64,000 nt of DNA, from positions 644,440 through 708,439 of the forward strand of contig NZ_AP014521.1 of NCBI RefSeq assembly GCF_000828815.1, read 5' to 3'. Under the pieces are notes generated by a model. That model saw only the letters and a program-made list of their open reading frames with translations. It was not told the origin of the DNA and did no database searches. This document shows, in pieces, positions 18,547 through 29,381 of this stretch. The stretch's first letter is position 1, and every line of letters starts with the position of its first letter. Position numbers and translations under genes: made by a program. The DNA is from Candidatus Tachikawaea gelatinosa. GTDB lineage: Bacteria > Pseudomonadota > Gammaproteobacteria > Enterobacterales > Enterobacteriaceae.

Positions 18547-20179
18547 AGTCTTTTAACCAGTTCTTATATTGATTAATTAATCCATTAGTAGAACTATCAT
18601 GAAAATTAATCATTAAGTTATTTTTTAACTCAGGAAGAATAATATTAGCTAATTTTTTTCCTAATTCAACACCCCATTGATCAAAACTGAAAATATTTAA
18701 AATAATTCCCTGGGTAAAAATTTTATGTTCATAAATAGCAATTAACATACCTAAATTAAAAGGATTAATTTTTTTAATTAAAATAGAGTTTGTAGGTTGA
18801 TTACCTGGAAATTTTTTGTATAAATTTTCTTTTTGTTTTTGAACATATTCTTTTTCTTCTGTAATATTTAGTGAACTACCAAAAGCTAATGCTTCAGTCT
18901 GTGCAAAAAAATTTGAAATAAGTTTTGTGTGATGATCTGAAAGAGGATTATGTGTTTTTACTGGAGCAATAAAATCACATGGAACCATTTTTGTCCCTTG
19001 ATGCAGTAATTGATAAAAGGAATGTTGACCATTAGTACCTGGTTCTCCCCAAATAATATGACCCGTTTGATAATTCACTGAATTACCATTGCGATCAACA
19101 TTTTTTCCATTTGATTCCATAAAACTTTGTTGACAATAAGCAGGAAATCGATGCATATATTGATCATACGGTAAGATCGCTTCAGTTTCTGCCTTAAAAA
19201 AATTATTATACCAAATTCCAATAAGTCCTAATATTACTGGTATATTTTTTTCAATTGGAGATGTTAAAAAATGTTGATCAATATGATAAGCACCATTTAA
19301 TAATCTTTTAAAATTTTTAAATCCAATAGATAAACTAATAGATAAACCAATTGAAGACCATAAAGAATAACGTCCACCTACCCAATCCCAAAATTCAAAT
19401 ATATTTTCTTTATTAATTCCAAATTTAATTGCTTCTTTAATATTTGTAGAAATTCCTATAAAGTGTTGTAATATATACTTTTTTTCTTTAGCATATTTTA
19501 AAAACCAACTTTTTGCACTTTCTGCATTAGTCATAGTTTCTAATGTAGTAAATGTTTTAGATGTAATTAGAAATAATACTGTTTCCGGATTTAATTTTTT
19601 TAATGTTTCAAGAATATGAGTTCCATCTATATTAGAAACGAAATGCATATTAATATGATTTTTATATGGACGTAAAGATTCAGTAACCATTAAAGGGCCA
19701 AGATCAGAACCACCAATTCCTATATTAACAACATCAGTAATTTTTTTATTAGTATACCCAACCCACGTACCATTAATAATTTTTTTAGAGAAACAATCCA
19801 TTTTCTTTAAATTTTCTTTAACTTTTTTCATAATATCTTCGCCGTCAACAATAATTGATTTATTATTATTGTTTCTTAATGCTGTATGCAATACAGGGCG
19901 ATTTTCTGTTTCATTAATTTTTTCTCCAGCAAACATTTTCTGGATAGATTTTTCTAAATTTACTTCTATAGCTAATTTTTTTAAAATATTCATTGTTTCT
20001 TGAGTAATAAAATTTTTAGAATAATCTACTAACATTTTATTATTAATACATATAGAAAAATTTTTAAAACGTTTTGGATCATTTTTAAATAAATCAATCA
20101 AATGCATTTTTTTTATTATTTTAAAATGTTTTTTTAATTCTTGCCAAGCTTTTGTTTTTGTAGGATTAATATTGTTCAT
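18545..20179 (-). CDS. pgi: Glucose-6-phosphate isomerase
   Basis: Interconverts glucose-6-phosphate and fructose-6-phosphate. 544 residues (E. coli 549). PGI signatures are visible: [13 protein letters not shown], the VSNIDGTHI and [10 protein letters not shown] segments that bind the sugar phosphate, [14 protein letters not shown], and the C-terminal [10 protein letters not shown] signature. It diverges from lysC, the same neighbour as in E. coli. With trehalase elsewhere in the window, glucose units from trehalose could enter glycolysis through this enzyme. Confidence 0.98.
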   Translation of the reverse strand: MNNINPTKTKAWQELKKHFKIIKKMHLIDLFKNDPKRFKNFSICINNKMLVDYSKNFITQETMNILKKLAIEVNLEKSIQKMFAGEKINETENRPVLHTALRNNNNKSIIVDGEDIMKKVKENLKKMDCFSKKIINGTWVGYTNKKITDVVNIGIGGSDLGPLMVTESLRPYKNHINMHFVSNIDGTHILETLKKLNPETVLFLITSKTFTTLETMTNAESAKSWFLKYAKEKKYILQHFIGISTNIKEAIKFGINKENIFEFWDWVGGRYSLWSSIGLSISLSIGFKNFKRLLNGAYHIDQHFLTSPIEKNIPVILGLIGIWYNNFFKAETEAILPYDQYMHRFPAYCQQSFMESNGKNVDRNGNSVNYQTGHIIWGEPGTNGQHSFYQLLHQGTKMVPCDFIAPVKTHNPLSDHHTKLISNFFAQTEALAFGSSLNITEEKEYVQKQKENLYKKFPGNQPTNSILIKKINPFNLGMLIAIYEHKIFTQGIILNIFSFDQWGVELGKKLANIILPELKNNLMINFHDSSTNGLINQYKNWLKD

Positions 20180-20391
20180 ATAAATACCGTTTTATATAAA
20201 ACATAAAAATTTTTATTTGTATATGAAAGTTTTTTTATGATTGTATGTATGATTTAATTTAAAATTCAATGTTATAAAAAATATCATAGTTTTTTTTATA
20301 TAAAAACTGAATAAAATCTCATTAAAATTTATAAAATAAAGCATTTTACAATATATATATATTTTATATCAATTAAAATACGAGGTAACAT

Positions 20392-21750
20392 ATGTCAAAA
20401 AATTTATCTTTAATTGTAGCTAAATTTGGTGGTACTAGTGTAGCTGATTTTCATAGTATGAACTGTAGCATTGATATTATAAATGCAAATAAAAATATTC
20501 GCTTAGTTATTCTTTCTGCTTCTGCAGGTGTGACAAATCTTTTAATTAATCTTTCTAATGAAAAAAAAATAAATCAACGTTCATTATTAATAGAAAAAAT
20601 TCGTTATATTCAATACTCTATTATTAATCAATTAAAAAACAAAGAAAAAATATATCAAAAAGTAAATAGTATATTAAAAAATATCATAGATCTATCAAAT
20701 AATAAAAAAATCTCAAAAACGTCTTTTTTAAAAGACGAACTTATTGCATATGGTGAACTATTATCCACTCATATTTTTATAGAAATTTTACATGAACGTC
20801 AAATACATGCAGAGTGGTTTGATATACGAAAAGTTCTAAAAACTAATGATAATTTTGGACAAGCTGAACCGGATTGTCAATTAATTTTTAAAAATGCACA
20901 AAAATTTCTAACACCTATAATAAAAAACAAATTAGTTATCACACAAGGTTTTATTGGAAGCGAAAAAAATGGAAAGACTACTTTATTAGGAAGAGGAGGA
21001 AGCGATTATACAGCTTCTCTCTTAGGAGAAGCATTATTAGCAAAAAGAATTGACATTTGGACCGATGTTCCAGGTATTTATACAACTGATCCAAAAATTG
21101 TGCATAAAGCAAAAAAAATTAAAGAAATAACTTTTGAAGAAGCTGCAGAAATGGCTATTTTTGGAGCAAAAATACTTCATCCTGCGACTCTTTTACCTGC
21201 TATTCGTAATAATATTCCTGTTTTTGTAGGATCTAGTAAAAAACCAAAAAAAGGAGGAACTATCATACGTCAATATAGTGATAACCCACCTTTATTCCGA
21301 GCAATTGTTTTAAGATGTAATCAAATATTATTAACTTTACATAGTGTAAAAATGTTGCATACATGTGGATTTTTAGCTAAAGTTTTTAATATATTAAAAC
21401 AATACAAAATATCTGTAGATTTAATTACTACATCTGAAGTAAGTATAGCCTTAACTCTAGATATTCAAAACACTCTTTTTGAAGAGACAAATTTATTAAA
21501 TAAATATTTATTAAAAGATTTATCAAAAATTTGTCATTTAAAAATAGAAAAAAATTTATCGTTAATTACATTAATAGGTAATAATCTATCAAAATCTTAT
21601 GGTATTGGAAAGGAAGTGTTTGGGATTTTAGAAGATTATCATTTGAGATTAATTTGTTATGGTGCGAGTAATCATAATATTTGTTTTTTGATCTCTAAAA
21701 AAGATGAAGAAAAAATTATAAAAATACTACATAAAAATTTATTTGAATAA
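20392..21750 (+). CDS. lysC: Lysine-sensitive aspartokinase III
   Basis: Phosphorylates aspartate, the entry to lysine, threonine and methionine synthesis. 452 residues (E. coli LysC 449), monofunctional with no homoserine dehydrogenase domain. The kinase motifs VAKFGGTSVAD, GRGGSDYTASLL and WTDVPGIYTTDP are intact. The ACT region LHSVKMLH..GFLAKVF..SVDLITTSEVSIALT keeps nearly all lysine-contact positions of the E. coli enzyme, so feedback inhibition is probably retained. The 212-base leader shared with pgi has no lysine riboswitch. The neighbour pgi is the E. coli one. Confidence 0.95.
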   Translation: MSKNLSLIVAKFGGTSVADFHSMNCSIDIINANKNIRLVILSASAGVTNLLINLSNEKKINQRSLLIEKIRYIQYSIINQLKNKEKIYQKVNSILKNIIDLSNNKKISKTSFLKDELIAYGELLSTHIFIEILHERQIHAEWFDIRKVLKTNDNFGQAEPDCQLIFKNAQKFLTPIIKNKLVITQGFIGSEKNGKTTLLGRGGSDYTASLLGEALLAKRIDIWTDVPGIYTTDPKIVHKAKKIKEITFEEAAEMAIFGAKILHPATLLPAIRNNIPVFVGSSKKPKKGGTIIRQYSDNPPLFRAIVLRCNQILLTLHSVKMLHTCGFLAKVFNILKQYKISVDLITTSEVSIALTLDIQNTLFEETNLLNKYLLKDLSKICHLKIEKNLSLITLIGNNLSKSYGIGKEVFGILEDYHLRLICYGASNHNICFLISKKDEEKIIKILHKNLFE

Positions 21751-21759
21751 TTTTAGCAC

Positions 21760-21811
21760 AAAAAAAGCTGCAGGCGAATAAACATTCTCAAAAAAATCGT
21801 CTGCTTTTTTT
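21760..21811. terminator. Terminator between lysC and ileS
   Basis: GCAGGCGA (21770-21777) pairs with TCGTCTGC (21797-21804) with one G-U pair; an A run precedes and T7 follows. The loop is about 19 bases. The A and T flanks let it serve lysC (plus) and the convergent ileS (minus). Confidence 0.8.
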
Positions 21812-21845
21812 AATATAAATTTTATCATAATAAATGATATTTAAT

Positions 21846-24800
21846 CTAATGTTTTATTTTAAATTTAATCCATTCATTGCCAATATGATGTTTAGTCATA
21901 TTTTCTTCTTCATTAGAAGAAATCAATTCTTGCGTTAATGTTTCTTGTTTTAAAAAATCTTGATGATTCATTAACCATTTTTTTAATTTTTCTGAAGCAG
22001 AATAAAAAACATTAATTCTCTTTTCTATTGATAAATTCATTTTTTTTCTTGTTTTTTGAATATTGCTGATAACTTCACGTACTAAGCCTTCTCCTATTAA
22101 TTCTTCTGTCAAATCGCAATCTAAATAAATAGAAATTTTAGAATTAGATAAAAATTTGCTATTTTTTTTAGAACGTCTAAATATAGAGATATCATTTTTT
22201 TTAAATTTTTTTCCATATAGATGAATTTCTCCAGAATTTTGAAATTCATGTAATTGTAATTGATTGAGTTTCTGAATATATTTTTGATATTTTTTAAGAT
22301 TTTTTCCTAAAATTTTTCCTAAACGATAAAAATTAGGTTGTGCATAAAGTTCTACATGTTCTTCTTCATTAAAGTGATATTCTATTTCTTTAACATTCAA
22401 TTCAGATTTTATATACTGCTCTAATAATTTAATATTATTTAATACTTTTTTATCTTTATGTAAAATTATAAGTTTTTTTAAAGGTATTTTATTTTTTATA
22501 TTAACTTCATTTCTTTGTTGTCGACCTAAAAATATAATATTTTTAAAAAATTCTACAGATTTTTCTAAGTCAGGCATAATTAATTTTTTTAAACATTTTG
22601 GATAAAAACATAAATGGACAGATTGAACAGTATTAATTTTATTATAAAAAAATTTGCGCATTTCTATGTAACAATAATCAGCAAAAAATGGTGTGAATGG
22701 AGCTATTATTTTATTAAATTCACTTAAACAATAAAACAAAGTTTTATAAGCATAATCTTTATCTTCGTGGTAACCAGAAATCCAAAAACGTTGACGATTA
22801 AGTCTAATATACCAATTAGTTAATTCTTCAATATATTTTAAGAGATGTGAAATAACGTTATATAAAAAATATTTTTTCATTGAACGATTAATATTAATTT
22901 TTAACGTTTGTAATCGAGATATAATCCATTGATCAAATATATTATTTGTTATAAATGTAGTCTTTTTTTTCATTGTCCATTTATCAATTTTTGCATAAAC
23001 AAGAAAAAATTTAAAAGCATTCATCCAAGGTAATAACATTCTACGAACTAATTCACGAACTCCTGTTTCGGAAAATTTTTGTTCTTCAGCACGTACCAAA
23101 TTAGAGCTAATCAAATACAATCTAAGAGCATCAGCTCCATATTTTTCAATTACTAGTTCTGGATCAGCATAATTTTTTAATCTTTTAGACATTTTTTTAC
23201 CATCTTCAGCATTAACAATGCCGTTAACAATAACGTTTTTAAATGCTGATTTTTGAAATAAACAATGACTAATAACTTGTAATGTATAAAACCATCCTCT
23301 TGTTTGATCTAAACCTTCAGCAATAAAATTTGCTGGAAAATGTTTAAAAAACGTTTTTTTTTCTGAAAATGGATAATGACTTTGTGCATATGGCATAGAT
23401 CCAGATTCGAACCAACAATCAAAAACTTCAGAAATACGATAATATATACCTTTTTCATTCGGTATTTTAAATGTTACTTTATCTGTATATTCCCGATGCA
23501 GATCATCTAATAAAATACCGCTATATTTTTTTAATTCTGCTCGTGATCCTATACAAATAATTTTTTTATTTAAATTATTTATCCATATTGGGAGAGGGGT
23601 ACCCCAATAACGATTACGTGATATAGCCCAATCTTTAGCGTTTTCTAACCATTTTCCCATACGTCCATCACGCAAATGTTTAGGAACCCAATTAACTGTT
23701 TTATTATTCTTTATTAAATTTTCGCGTATAGATTGTACTTTAATATACCAAGAAGGAATTATACGATAAATTATCGGTGTATCAGAACGAGGACAAAATG
23801 GATAACTATGAACAATTTTTTCATGTTTATATAGTAATTTTTTTTCTTTTAAAATATTAATAATTTTTTTTTCAGAGTCTTTAACATATAAACCATAAAA
23901 ATCAATAATTTCTTTTGTAAAACAACCATAATCATCAATTGGACAAGGAATATTTTTTATTAATTTTTTTGAAAAAATTACTCGATAATCATCTTCTCCA
24001 AACGCTGGTGCTAAATGTACAATACCAGTTCCATTTTTTATAGAAACAAAATTATCTCCAACTACAACAAAACCACCTTCTTTTTTTAACGAAGAAAAGT
24101 AATTAAAAATTGGTTCATAAGTTTTTCCTACCAAATCTTTGCCAAAACATTGATCAATAATTTTATAATCATTATGCGATAAAATATTTTTAATACAATT
24201 TAATGCTATCCAAAAACAAATATTGTTTTTGTTATCTTTAATTTTTACATAGCAAATACTCTTGTTAACACATAATGCAACATTAGAAAATAATGTCCAA
24301 GGAGTAGTAGTCCACACACTAAAATATGTATCTTCGTTAATGATTTTAAATAAAACAAAAATTGAGTTATCTTCTACATTTTTATAATTAGAACTTGCTT
24401 CAAAATTAGATAAAACAGTAGAAAGAGCAGTAGAAAAAGGAACGACTTTTTTTCCCTGATAAATTAATTTTTTATTCCATAAGGATTTGAAAACCCACCA
24501 AACAGATTCCATATACCATGGTTCCATGGTACGATAATCGTTCTCAAAATCAACCCATCTACCAATTCTAGTAATAGTTTTTTTCCAATTTTTTGTATAT
24601 TTTTGTACAATATTACGACATTTGTTATTATATGCAGTTATTCCAATTTTTTTAACTACTTCGTTAGCAGACATACCAAGAGATTTATCAATTTCATGTT
24701 CTATAGGTAAACCATGACAATCCCAACCCCAACGTCGTGAAACGTAATAACCTTTCATCGTAAAATATCTAGGTATTATATCTTTAATAATTGAAGCAAC

Positions 24801-24986
24801 TAAATGACCATAATGAGGTAAACCCGTTGCAAAAGGAGGACCATCATAAAAAGAATAAACTTTTTTCGTTTGGTTCTTTTTTAAAGATTTTTCAAAAATT
24901 TTATCATTTTCCCAAAATTTTAAAATTTTTTTTTCAATTTCACTAAATAAAAATTTATCGTGATCTTTTTTTACACTATTTTTCAC
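21846..24986 (-). CDS. ileS: Isoleucyl-tRNA synthetase, IleRS2 (eukaryote/chlamydia-like) type
   Basis: Charges tRNA-Ile and edits misactivated valine. 1046 residues, against about 938 for E. coli IleRS. The HIGH motif is HYGH (58-61) inside YDGPPFATGLPHYGHL, the editing domain has GTGIVHLAPAFGEDDYR, and the KMSKS loop is KMSKR (598-602). DGPPFATGLPHYGH, WDCHGLPIE, GRWVDFENDYRTM, MESVWWVFKSL and VVPFSTALST belong to the IleRS2 clade (eukaryotes, chlamydiae, some other bacteria), not to the IleRS1 of Enterobacterales. The position between lysC and recA is not the usual ribF-ileS-lspA place. Both facts suggest acquisition by transfer and replacement of the native gene. Function as IleRS is secure. 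Confidence 0.95.
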   Translation of the reverse strand: MKNSVKKDHDKFLFSEIEKKILKFWENDKIFEKSLKKNQTKKVYSFYDGPPFATGLPHYGHLVASIIKDIIPRYFTMKGYYVSRRWGWDCHGLPIEHEIDKSLGMSANEVVKKIGITAYNNKCRNIVQKYTKNWKKTITRIGRWVDFENDYRTMEPWYMESVWWVFKSLWNKKLIYQGKKVVPFSTALSTVLSNFEASSNYKNVEDNSIFVLFKIINEDTYFSVWTTTPWTLFSNVALCVNKSICYVKIKDNKNNICFWIALNCIKNILSHNDYKIIDQCFGKDLVGKTYEPIFNYFSSLKKEGGFVVVGDNFVSIKNGTGIVHLAPAFGEDDYRVIFSKKLIKNIPCPIDDYGCFTKEIIDFYGLYVKDSEKKIINILKEKKLLYKHEKIVHSYPFCPRSDTPIIYRIIPSWYIKVQSIRENLIKNNKTVNWVPKHLRDGRMGKWLENAKDWAISRNRYWGTPLPIWINNLNKKIICIGSRAELKKYSGILLDDLHREYTDKVTFKIPNEKGIYYRISEVFDCWFESGSMPYAQSHYPFSEKKTFFKHFPANFIAEGLDQTRGWFYTLQVISHCLFQKSAFKNVIVNGIVNAEDGKKMSKRLKNYADPELVIEKYGADALRLYLISSNLVRAEEQKFSETGVRELVRRMLLPWMNAFKFFLVYAKIDKWTMKKKTTFITNNIFDQWIISRLQTLKININRSMKKYFLYNVISHLLKYIEELTNWYIRLNRQRFWISGYHEDKDYAYKTLFYCLSEFNKIIAPFTPFFADYCYIEMRKFFYNKINTVQSVHLCFYPKCLKKLIMPDLEKSVEFFKNIIFLGRQQRNEVNIKNKIPLKKLIILHKDKKVLNNIKLLEQYIKSELNVKEIEYHFNEEEHVELYAQPNFYRLGKILGKNLKKYQKYIQKLNQLQLHEFQNSGEIHLYGKKFKKNDISIFRRSKKNSKFLSNSKISIYLDCDLTEELIGEGLVREVISNIQKTRKKMNLSIEKRINVFYSASEKLKKWLMNHQDFLKQETLTQELISSNEEENMTKHHIGNEWIKFKIKH

Positions 24987-25448
24987 AAAAGTTATCTCAA
25001 TCTTCTATAAAAAGAATTTTTTTATATAAAAAAATATCTCATATATTATGCTAAAAAAATTTTAATATAAAATAAATGTCTTTAATGCTATAATTAAAAG
25101 CGATCATATATTGAGTTTTTTTTTTTTACAAGTAAAAAAAAAAATTCGAACAGATTTTTCATATAAAATGATTTATTTTTTTTATATAAAAAATAATATA
25201 GAAAGTATATTAAATTTTGTCATCATAACATCTTTTTTAGAGATATTAATAAAAATTGATATAATAAAAATTATTAAATATTTTATAGCATATAAAGTTT
25301 TTACTAATTTTTTTTACACTACTAAAATAGGTAATCTTACTTAAAAAATTTTTATTTATTATGCATAGAGATTTTTTACGTTTTTTTTATACTCATTATA
25401 ATACTTAAATTATGAATGTAAAAAACATCACCATGACAAGGAAAAAAC
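24987..25448. other. AT-rich divergent spacer between ileS and recA
   Basis: 462 bases with no gene I would defend. One open frame on the plus strand (25111-25344) starts without ATG or ribosome-binding site and codes for phenylalanine/isoleucine/lysine only, as random AT sequence does. A likely recA promoter is at its right end. No LexA box (CTG-N10-CAG) is visible upstream of recA. Confidence 0.6.
25375..25402 (+). promoter_or_regulatory. Likely sigma-70 promoter of recA
   Basis: TTTACG (25375-25380), 16-base spacer, perfect TATAAT (25397-25402), about 47 bases before the recA ATG. The -35 box is weak. There is no overlapping LexA operator. Confidence 0.4.
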
Positions 25449-26465
25449 ATGTCAATTGAGGAGAACAAAGAAAAATCATTGGCAATTACATTAAGCCAAA
25501 TCGAAAAACAATTTGGAAAAGGTTCAATTATGCGTTTAGGAGAAGATAGATCTATGGATATAGAAACTATTCCAACAGGTTCGTTATCTTTAGATGTTGC
25601 TTTAGGAACAGGCGGTCTTCCCATGGGCCGTATAGTTGAAATTTATGGACCTGAATCTTCAGGAAAAACCACATTAACGTTACAAGTTATTGCTGAAGCA
25701 CAAAAAAAAGAAAAAATTTGTGCTTTTATTGATGCAGAACATGCTTTAGATCCAATTTATGCAAAAAAATTAGGGGTAAATATTAATGAATTACTATGTT
25801 CTCAACCAGATACAGGTGAACAAGCTTTAGAAATCTGTGATGCATTAACAAAATCTGGTTCTGTAGATCTAATTGTAGTCGATTCTGTTGCTGCTTTAAC
25901 CCCAAAAGCAGAAATAGAAGGTGAAATTGGAGATTTACATATAGGTTTAACAGCAAGAATGATGAGTCAAGCAATGCGTAAGCTTGCAGGAAATTTAAAA
26001 CAATTCAATACATTATTAATTTTTATTAATCAAATTCGTATGAAAATTGGAGTGATGTTTGGTAATCCAGAAACTACTACTGGAGGTAGTGCATTAAAAT
26101 TTTATTCATCTGTTAGATTAGATATTCGTCGTATCGGTGCTATAAAAGATGGTGATAGTGTAATTGGAAGTGAAACTCGTGTAAAAGTAGTAAAAAATAA
26201 AGTAGCAGTTCCATTTAAACAAGCAGAATTTCAAATTATGTATGGTAAAGGAATTAACAAATTTGGAGAAATTCTTGATCTTGGAGTAAAAAACAATTTA
26301 ATTGAAAAATCCGGAGTCTGGTATAGTTACGAAGAAAAAAAAATCGGGCAGGGTAAAAATAATGCAATTGATTTTTTAAAAAAAAATTTAATTATTACCA
26401 AAAAAATTGAGCAAATATTACGTGATAAATTAATAAATATTATTCATGACAATTTAAAAACTTAA
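25449..26465 (+). CDS. recA: Recombinase RecA, without the acidic tail
   Basis: Strand-exchange ATPase for homologous recombination. 338 residues against 353 in E. coli. Walker A is GPESSGKT at 67-74; the L1 and L2 DNA loops ([30 protein letters not shown]) are well conserved. The C terminus ends in a basic segment ([11 protein letters not shown]...NLKT) and lacks the acidic tail of E. coli RecA. AAGGA precedes the ATG at 25449. alaS follows as in E. coli (recX is missing). Whether an SOS system exists cannot be said, but no LexA site is seen here. Confidence 0.98.
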   Translation: MSIEENKEKSLAITLSQIEKQFGKGSIMRLGEDRSMDIETIPTGSLSLDVALGTGGLPMGRIVEIYGPESSGKTTLTLQVIAEAQKKEKICAFIDAEHALDPIYAKKLGVNINELLCSQPDTGEQALEICDALTKSGSVDLIVVDSVAALTPKAEIEGEIGDLHIGLTARMMSQAMRKLAGNLKQFNTLLIFINQIRMKIGVMFGNPETTTGGSALKFYSSVRLDIRRIGAIKDGDSVIGSETRVKVVKNKVAVPFKQAEFQIMYGKGINKFGEILDLGVKNNLIEKSGVWYSYEEKKIGQGKNNAIDFLKKNLIITKKIEQILRDKLINIIHDNLKT

Positions 26466-26611
26466 AAATTTTTATAAAAATACTAACAATGTATAAAAAA
26501 TTAATATCAGTTTCATTTTAACCTATACGTATTTTATATTTTTTCTAAGAAAATTAACTAAAATTTTGCGATAATATAAGATTTTTTAAAAATAATCTTT
26601 ATAGGAGAAAT

Positions 26612-29257
26612 ATGAACAACAGCATAGAGCAAATTCGTAAAAAATTTCTTAATTTCTTTCAAAAAAACGGACACACCATTCTTGAAAGTAGTTCACTTAT
26701 CCCAAAAAATGATTCATCATTATTGTTTACTAATGCTGGTATGAATCAATTTAAAAATATTTTTCTTGGATATAACAAAAGCTTATATCCACGTATAGCT
26801 ACTGCTCAGCGTTGTATTCGTGTAGGAGGAAAACATAATGATTTAGAAAATGTTGGCTATACGACTCGTCATCATACTTTTTTTGAAATGTTAGGAAATT
26901 TTAGTTTTGGTGATTACTTTAAAAAAGAAGCTATTCAGTTAGCTTGGGAATTATTAACCCATAAAGATTTTTTTAATTTATCTCCTAATAAATTTTGGAT
27001 TACAGTATATCAAAATGATAATGAAACTTATAATATATGGTTAAAAGATATTGGCATTCCAAAAGAACGCATTATTTTTATTGGAGACAAAAATAACAAC
27101 AAATACGTTTCTGATAATTTTTGGCAAATGAGTGAAACAGGTCCATGTGGTCCATGTACAGAAATATTTTATGATCATGGCGATCATTTATTCGGATCAA
27201 TACCAGGAACTAAAGAAACATCAGGTGCAAGATACGTTGAAATATGGAATATTGTATTTATTCAATTTAATCGTGAAAAAAATGGTACTATGATTCCTTT
27301 ACCATATCCTTTAATAGATACAGGAATGGGACTAGAAAGGATATCGGCAGTATTACAGAAAGTTCATTCTAATTACGAAATAGATTTATTTAAAAATTTA
27401 ATATTATACATCGCTGAAATCACAGAAACAAAAGATATTACTAACAATAAATCATTGCATGTTATTGCAGATCATATTCGTGCTTGTGTTTTTCTTATTG
27501 CAGACGGTACACTACCATCCAATGAGAAACGTGGTTATGTTCTTCGTCGTTTAATTAGACGAGCAGTAAGACATGGAAATTTATTAGGTATTAAAAATAC
27601 TTTTCTCTGGAAATTAGTGCAACCTGTAATTGGATTAATGTCTTTTATAAAAATTAATTTAAAAAATTATCAGAATAAAATAGAAGAAGTTTTGAAAATC
27701 GAAGAAAAACAATTTTTAAAAACTTTAAAACGTGGACTATTTCTTCTAGAAAATGAAATTAAAAATTTGAAGTCTAATGTATTAGATGGAGCAACTGTTT
27801 TTCGTTTATATGATACTTTTGGTTTTCCTATTGATTTAACAACAGAAATTTGTCATGAACGCAATTTAATTGTTGATATGAAAACATGTCATAATTTAAT
27901 AGAAAAACAAAAAAAGATAGCTAGAAAAAGCAGTTTTTTTATTTTAAATGCTGAAAAAAAAAATACTGATAACGAAATTGAGTTTAGTTTTTTTGAACAT
28001 AAAAAGTTAGACATGCATAAAACAGAGGTGAAATCGATTTATTTTTTAAATAAAAAAGTTAATGAATTAAAAGCAGGACAAAGTGGTATAATAATATTAA
28101 ATAGTACACCGTTCTATTTCGAATCTGGTGGACAAATTGGTGATGTAGGGATATTAATAAATGATAATTTTGAGTTTTATGTTGAAGATACAAAAAAACA
28201 TTTAAACACTATAATGCATTTAGGAAACCTTAAAAAGGGTACTATACGAGTTGGAGATCAGTTATGTGCAACAGTTAATAAAGATCATAGATTATCTGTT
28301 TCTATTAATCATTCAGCAACGCATTTATTACATTCAGCTTTACGTAATTTTTTTGGAAAAAGTATAGTACAAAAAGGTTCTGTAGTTAAGGATAAATGTT
28401 TTCGGTTTGATTTTTCTTATCATAACCAGATTAAACATAAAGAATTGTTTATTATTGAAGATATAGTTAACGACTATATTCGTAATAATATTAAAATAGA
28501 AACTTCTTTTATGGATATTAATAAAGCAAAAAATCTTGGAGCAATTGCACTATTTGAAGAAAAATATAATAATACTGTACGGGTCGTTAATATTCGTGAT
28601 ATCTCAATAGAACTTTGTGGTGGAACACATGCAAAACGTACTGGAGATATTGGTACATTTTTAATTTTATCTACATCTAAGATATCTTCAAACGTGTGTC
28701 GTATTGAAGCAGTTACTGGTAAACAAGCATTATTCAGTATTCATTCTAATTTTAAAAAAATAATAGAAATAAAAAAAGTGTTGCAAACAAATGATAGAGA
28801 TCTTGAAAAAAAAGTATCAGATTTATTGCAATATACAAAAAGTTTAGAAGAAAAAGTGTATCAAAACAATAAAAAAGAAGCTATCAAAAATAGCGAGTAC
28901 TTATTAAAAAAAATTGTAAATATTAAGAATAAAAATTTTTTATTTAGCCAAGTGCACAATATTGATAAAAATATATTTCAAATAATTATTAATTTTTTAA
29001 AAACTAGATTAGTTTCTGGTATTATCCTATTAGCAAATGTTTCTGAAAAAAACGTGCTTTTTATCTCATATATTACTAAAGATTTAACTAATCATATAAA
29101 ATCAAATGATATTATAAAACAAATAACGAGTGAAACAAATGGAAAAGGAGGCGGAAAATCTGATTTTGCACAGGGAATAACTAAAGATTTGATAAAATTT
29201 CAAAATATTTGGAAAAAAATAAAATATCGTATTACTGAAATAATAAACAATATATAA
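26612..29257 (+). CDS. alaS: Alanyl-tRNA synthetase
   Basis: Charges tRNA-Ala and deacylates Ser- and Gly-tRNA-Ala. 881 residues (E. coli 876). Class II catalytic motifs are at the N terminus (TNAGMNQFKNIFLG, RHHTFFEMLGNFSFGDYF, GMGLERI). The editing-domain zinc ligands are in HSATHLLHSALR and CGGTHAKRTGDIG. The C-terminal domain ends with GKGGGKSDFAQG. A TAGGAG Shine-Dalgarno precedes the ATG. It lies between recA and csrA as in E. coli. Confidence 0.98.
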   Translation: MNNSIEQIRKKFLNFFQKNGHTILESSSLIPKNDSSLLFTNAGMNQFKNIFLGYNKSLYPRIATAQRCIRVGGKHNDLENVGYTTRHHTFFEMLGNFSFGDYFKKEAIQLAWELLTHKDFFNLSPNKFWITVYQNDNETYNIWLKDIGIPKERIIFIGDKNNNKYVSDNFWQMSETGPCGPCTEIFYDHGDHLFGSIPGTKETSGARYVEIWNIVFIQFNREKNGTMIPLPYPLIDTGMGLERISAVLQKVHSNYEIDLFKNLILYIAEITETKDITNNKSLHVIADHIRACVFLIADGTLPSNEKRGYVLRRLIRRAVRHGNLLGIKNTFLWKLVQPVIGLMSFIKINLKNYQNKIEEVLKIEEKQFLKTLKRGLFLLENEIKNLKSNVLDGATVFRLYDTFGFPIDLTTEICHERNLIVDMKTCHNLIEKQKKIARKSSFFILNAEKKNTDNEIEFSFFEHKKLDMHKTEVKSIYFLNKKVNELKAGQSGIIILNSTPFYFESGGQIGDVGILINDNFEFYVEDTKKHLNTIMHLGNLKKGTIRVGDQLCATVNKDHRLSVSINHSATHLLHSALRNFFGKSIVQKGSVVKDKCFRFDFSYHNQIKHKELFIIEDIVNDYIRNNIKIETSFMDINKAKNLGAIALFEEKYNNTVRVVNIRDISIELCGGTHAKRTGDIGTFLILSTSKISSNVCRIEAVTGKQALFSIHSNFKKIIEIKKVLQTNDRDLEKKVSDLLQYTKSLEEKVYQNNKKEAIKNSEYLLKKIVNIKNKNFLFSQVHNIDKNIFQIIINFLKTRLVSGIILLANVSEKNVLFISYITKDLTNHIKSNDIIKQITSETNGKGGGKSDFAQGITKDLIKFQNIWKKIKYRITEIINNI

Positions 29258-29381
29258 TATTTTTAAAAAATTATTAATAAATTAGATATCTCTTAAAGAG
29301 ATAGTCATAAAATTATATTATAAATAATCTAAATTTTTATAGAATATAAAAAATTTTAATAATTTTTTTTAATGTCTTATT

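Noticed and set aside
20180..20391. Lysine riboswitch upstream of lysC
   Set aside because: The leader is A/T only, with none of the conserved junction sequences, and is too short for promoter plus aptamer.
25111..25344. Open frame of 77 codons before recA
   Set aside because: Non-ATG start without a ribosome-binding site and composition of random AT sequence.
24987..25448. LexA operator for recA
   Set aside because: No CTG-N10-CAG type palindrome is present upstream of recA.
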